Assembly (NCBI GenBank): GCA_900549105.1 | Contig: URND01000146.1 | Coordinates: 1 to 6,317, forward strand | DNA from: an uncultured Eubacteriales bacterium | GTDB lineage: Bacteria > Bacillota > Clostridia > Lachnospirales > Lachnospiraceae | Length of the DNA: 6,317 nucleotides | Direction: 5' to 3' | Shown here: in pieces, positions 6,140-6,317 of the stretch | Numbering within the stretch: position 1 is the stretch's first letter | How the letters are laid out: each line of letters opens with the position of its first letter | Translations under genes and position numbers: made by a program | Notes under the pieces: generated by a model | What the model saw: the letters and a program-made list of their open reading frames with translations, nothing else | Database searches by the model: none | Told to the model about the DNA's origin: nothing

Positions 6140-6210
6140 CAGGGGAAGAGGGATTCGAACCCCCATGAACGGTTTTGGAGACCGCAATACTGCCGTTGTA
6201 TGATTCCCCT
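6140..6210 (-). tRNA. tRNA-Trp (anticodon CCA)
   Basis: The 71-base minus-strand sequence folds as a full cloverleaf. The acceptor stem is AGGGGAA/TTCCCCT, with discriminator G at 6140. The D stem is ATAC/GTAT with loop AACGGCA. The anticodon stem is GCGGT/ACCGT, with one G-U pair, enclosing CTCCAAA, anticodon CCA. A four-base variable region (TCAT) follows, then the T stem GGGGG/CCCTC with one G-U pair and loop TTCGAAT. The 3' CCA is not encoded (the next bases are CTA), so it must be added by tRNA nucleotidyltransferase. No promoter is evident immediately upstream, so the gene may be transcribed from beyond the right edge. Confidence 0.97.
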
Positions 6211-6232
6211 TTATCTTTTTTCTTTAAATGAC

Positions 6233-6259
6233 AAAAAGCGGATACCTTCGTATTCGCTT
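6233..6259 (-). terminator. Terminator-like hairpin upstream of tRNA-Trp
   Basis: On the minus strand AAGCG-A-ATAC, loop GAAG, then GTAT-C-CGCTT forms a nine-base-pair stem with one A-C mismatch and runs into TTTTTGTC. This has the form of an intrinsic terminator for a transcript entering from the right edge. It sits 22 bases before the tRNA start, so the tRNA needs either read-through or its own weak promoter in the AT-rich gap. Confidence 0.6.
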
Positions 6260-6266
6260 CATATGC

Positions 6267-6290
6267 CTTCAAAACTACACACTGAAAATG
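6267..6290. other. Sequence resembling rRNA-operon flanking (processing) sequence
   Basis: The plus strand reads CTTCAAAACTACACACTG, very like the CTTTGAAAACTG-type words that flank 16S and 23S genes in Firmicutes rRNA operons. The minus strand (AGTTTTGAAGG) would be the complementary 3' arm of a processing stem. Followed by the hairpin at 6233-6259, this fits the tail of an rRNA or rRNA-tRNA transcription unit entering from the right. No rRNA gene sequence is visible within the window, so this rests only on motif resemblance. Confidence 0.35.
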
Positions 6291-6317
6291 TCTTCCATCC
6301 CATCTCTTCCTTTTCTT

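Noticed and set aside
6140..6210. Integration site at the tRNA-Trp gene
   Set aside because: No duplicated tRNA 3' end and no integrase gene within the window.
1..6317. CRISPR array, insertion sequence, phage module, toxin-antitoxin or defence system
   Set aside because: No regularly spaced repeats, transposase or integrase motifs, terminal inverted repeats or defence-type genes are visible; all genes look like ordinary chromosomal genes.

Overview
The window looks like an ordinary chromosomal segment of a low-to-mid GC Firmicute, most likely a Clostridia member of the Lachnospiraceae type. The basis is: strong AGGAGG-type ribosome binding sites; a sigma-A promoter with perfect spacing; GTG and TTG starts; a tRNA gene that does not encode its CCA end; and a TepA-like protease close to a SpoIIIE/FtsK translocase, as in Bacillus. 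The taxonomic placement is inference from protein style, not from a marker gene.

Layout, left to right. Positions 1-2114 (minus) hold the first 704 codons of an FtsK/SpoIIIE DNA translocase: four membrane segments, a charged linker, and the motor domain through Walker A and Walker B. The rest lies beyond the left edge. Positions 2219-3100 (minus) encode undecaprenyl-diphosphatase (UppP/BacA), with its own consensus promoter at 3137-3165. Positions 3230-3901 (minus) encode a ClpP-fold, TepA-like serine protease. So tepA, uppP and ftsK lie in one direction, in that transcriptional order. A 141-base divergent intergenic region follows. Positions 4043-5029 (plus) encode a metallo-beta-lactamase-fold hydrolase with a C-terminal winged-helix-like region. 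It converges on a minus-strand pair across an inverted-repeat terminator at 5033-5054. That pair is a small two-helix membrane protein (5873-6070) followed by a GNAT acetyltransferase (5065-5856, GTG start). At the right end are a tRNA-Trp(CCA) gene (6140-6210, minus), its likely downstream terminator, and an upstream terminator-like hairpin. Beside that hairpin is a short motif resembling the flanks of rRNA operons.

Functionally, the left half is an envelope and division/sporulation neighbourhood: chromosome translocation at the septum, lipid-carrier recycling for peptidoglycan synthesis, and a ClpP-family protease linked in Bacillus to membrane translocation. The right half is a set of housekeeping or poorly characterised enzymes. 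I saw no phage, IS, CRISPR, toxin-antitoxin, defence or biosynthetic system, and nothing that amounts to an undescribed system. The most interesting items are small: an unassigned membrane protein paired with a two-domain GNAT, a terminator-like hairpin facing the wrong way downstream of tepA, and the rRNA-flank-like sequence at the right edge.
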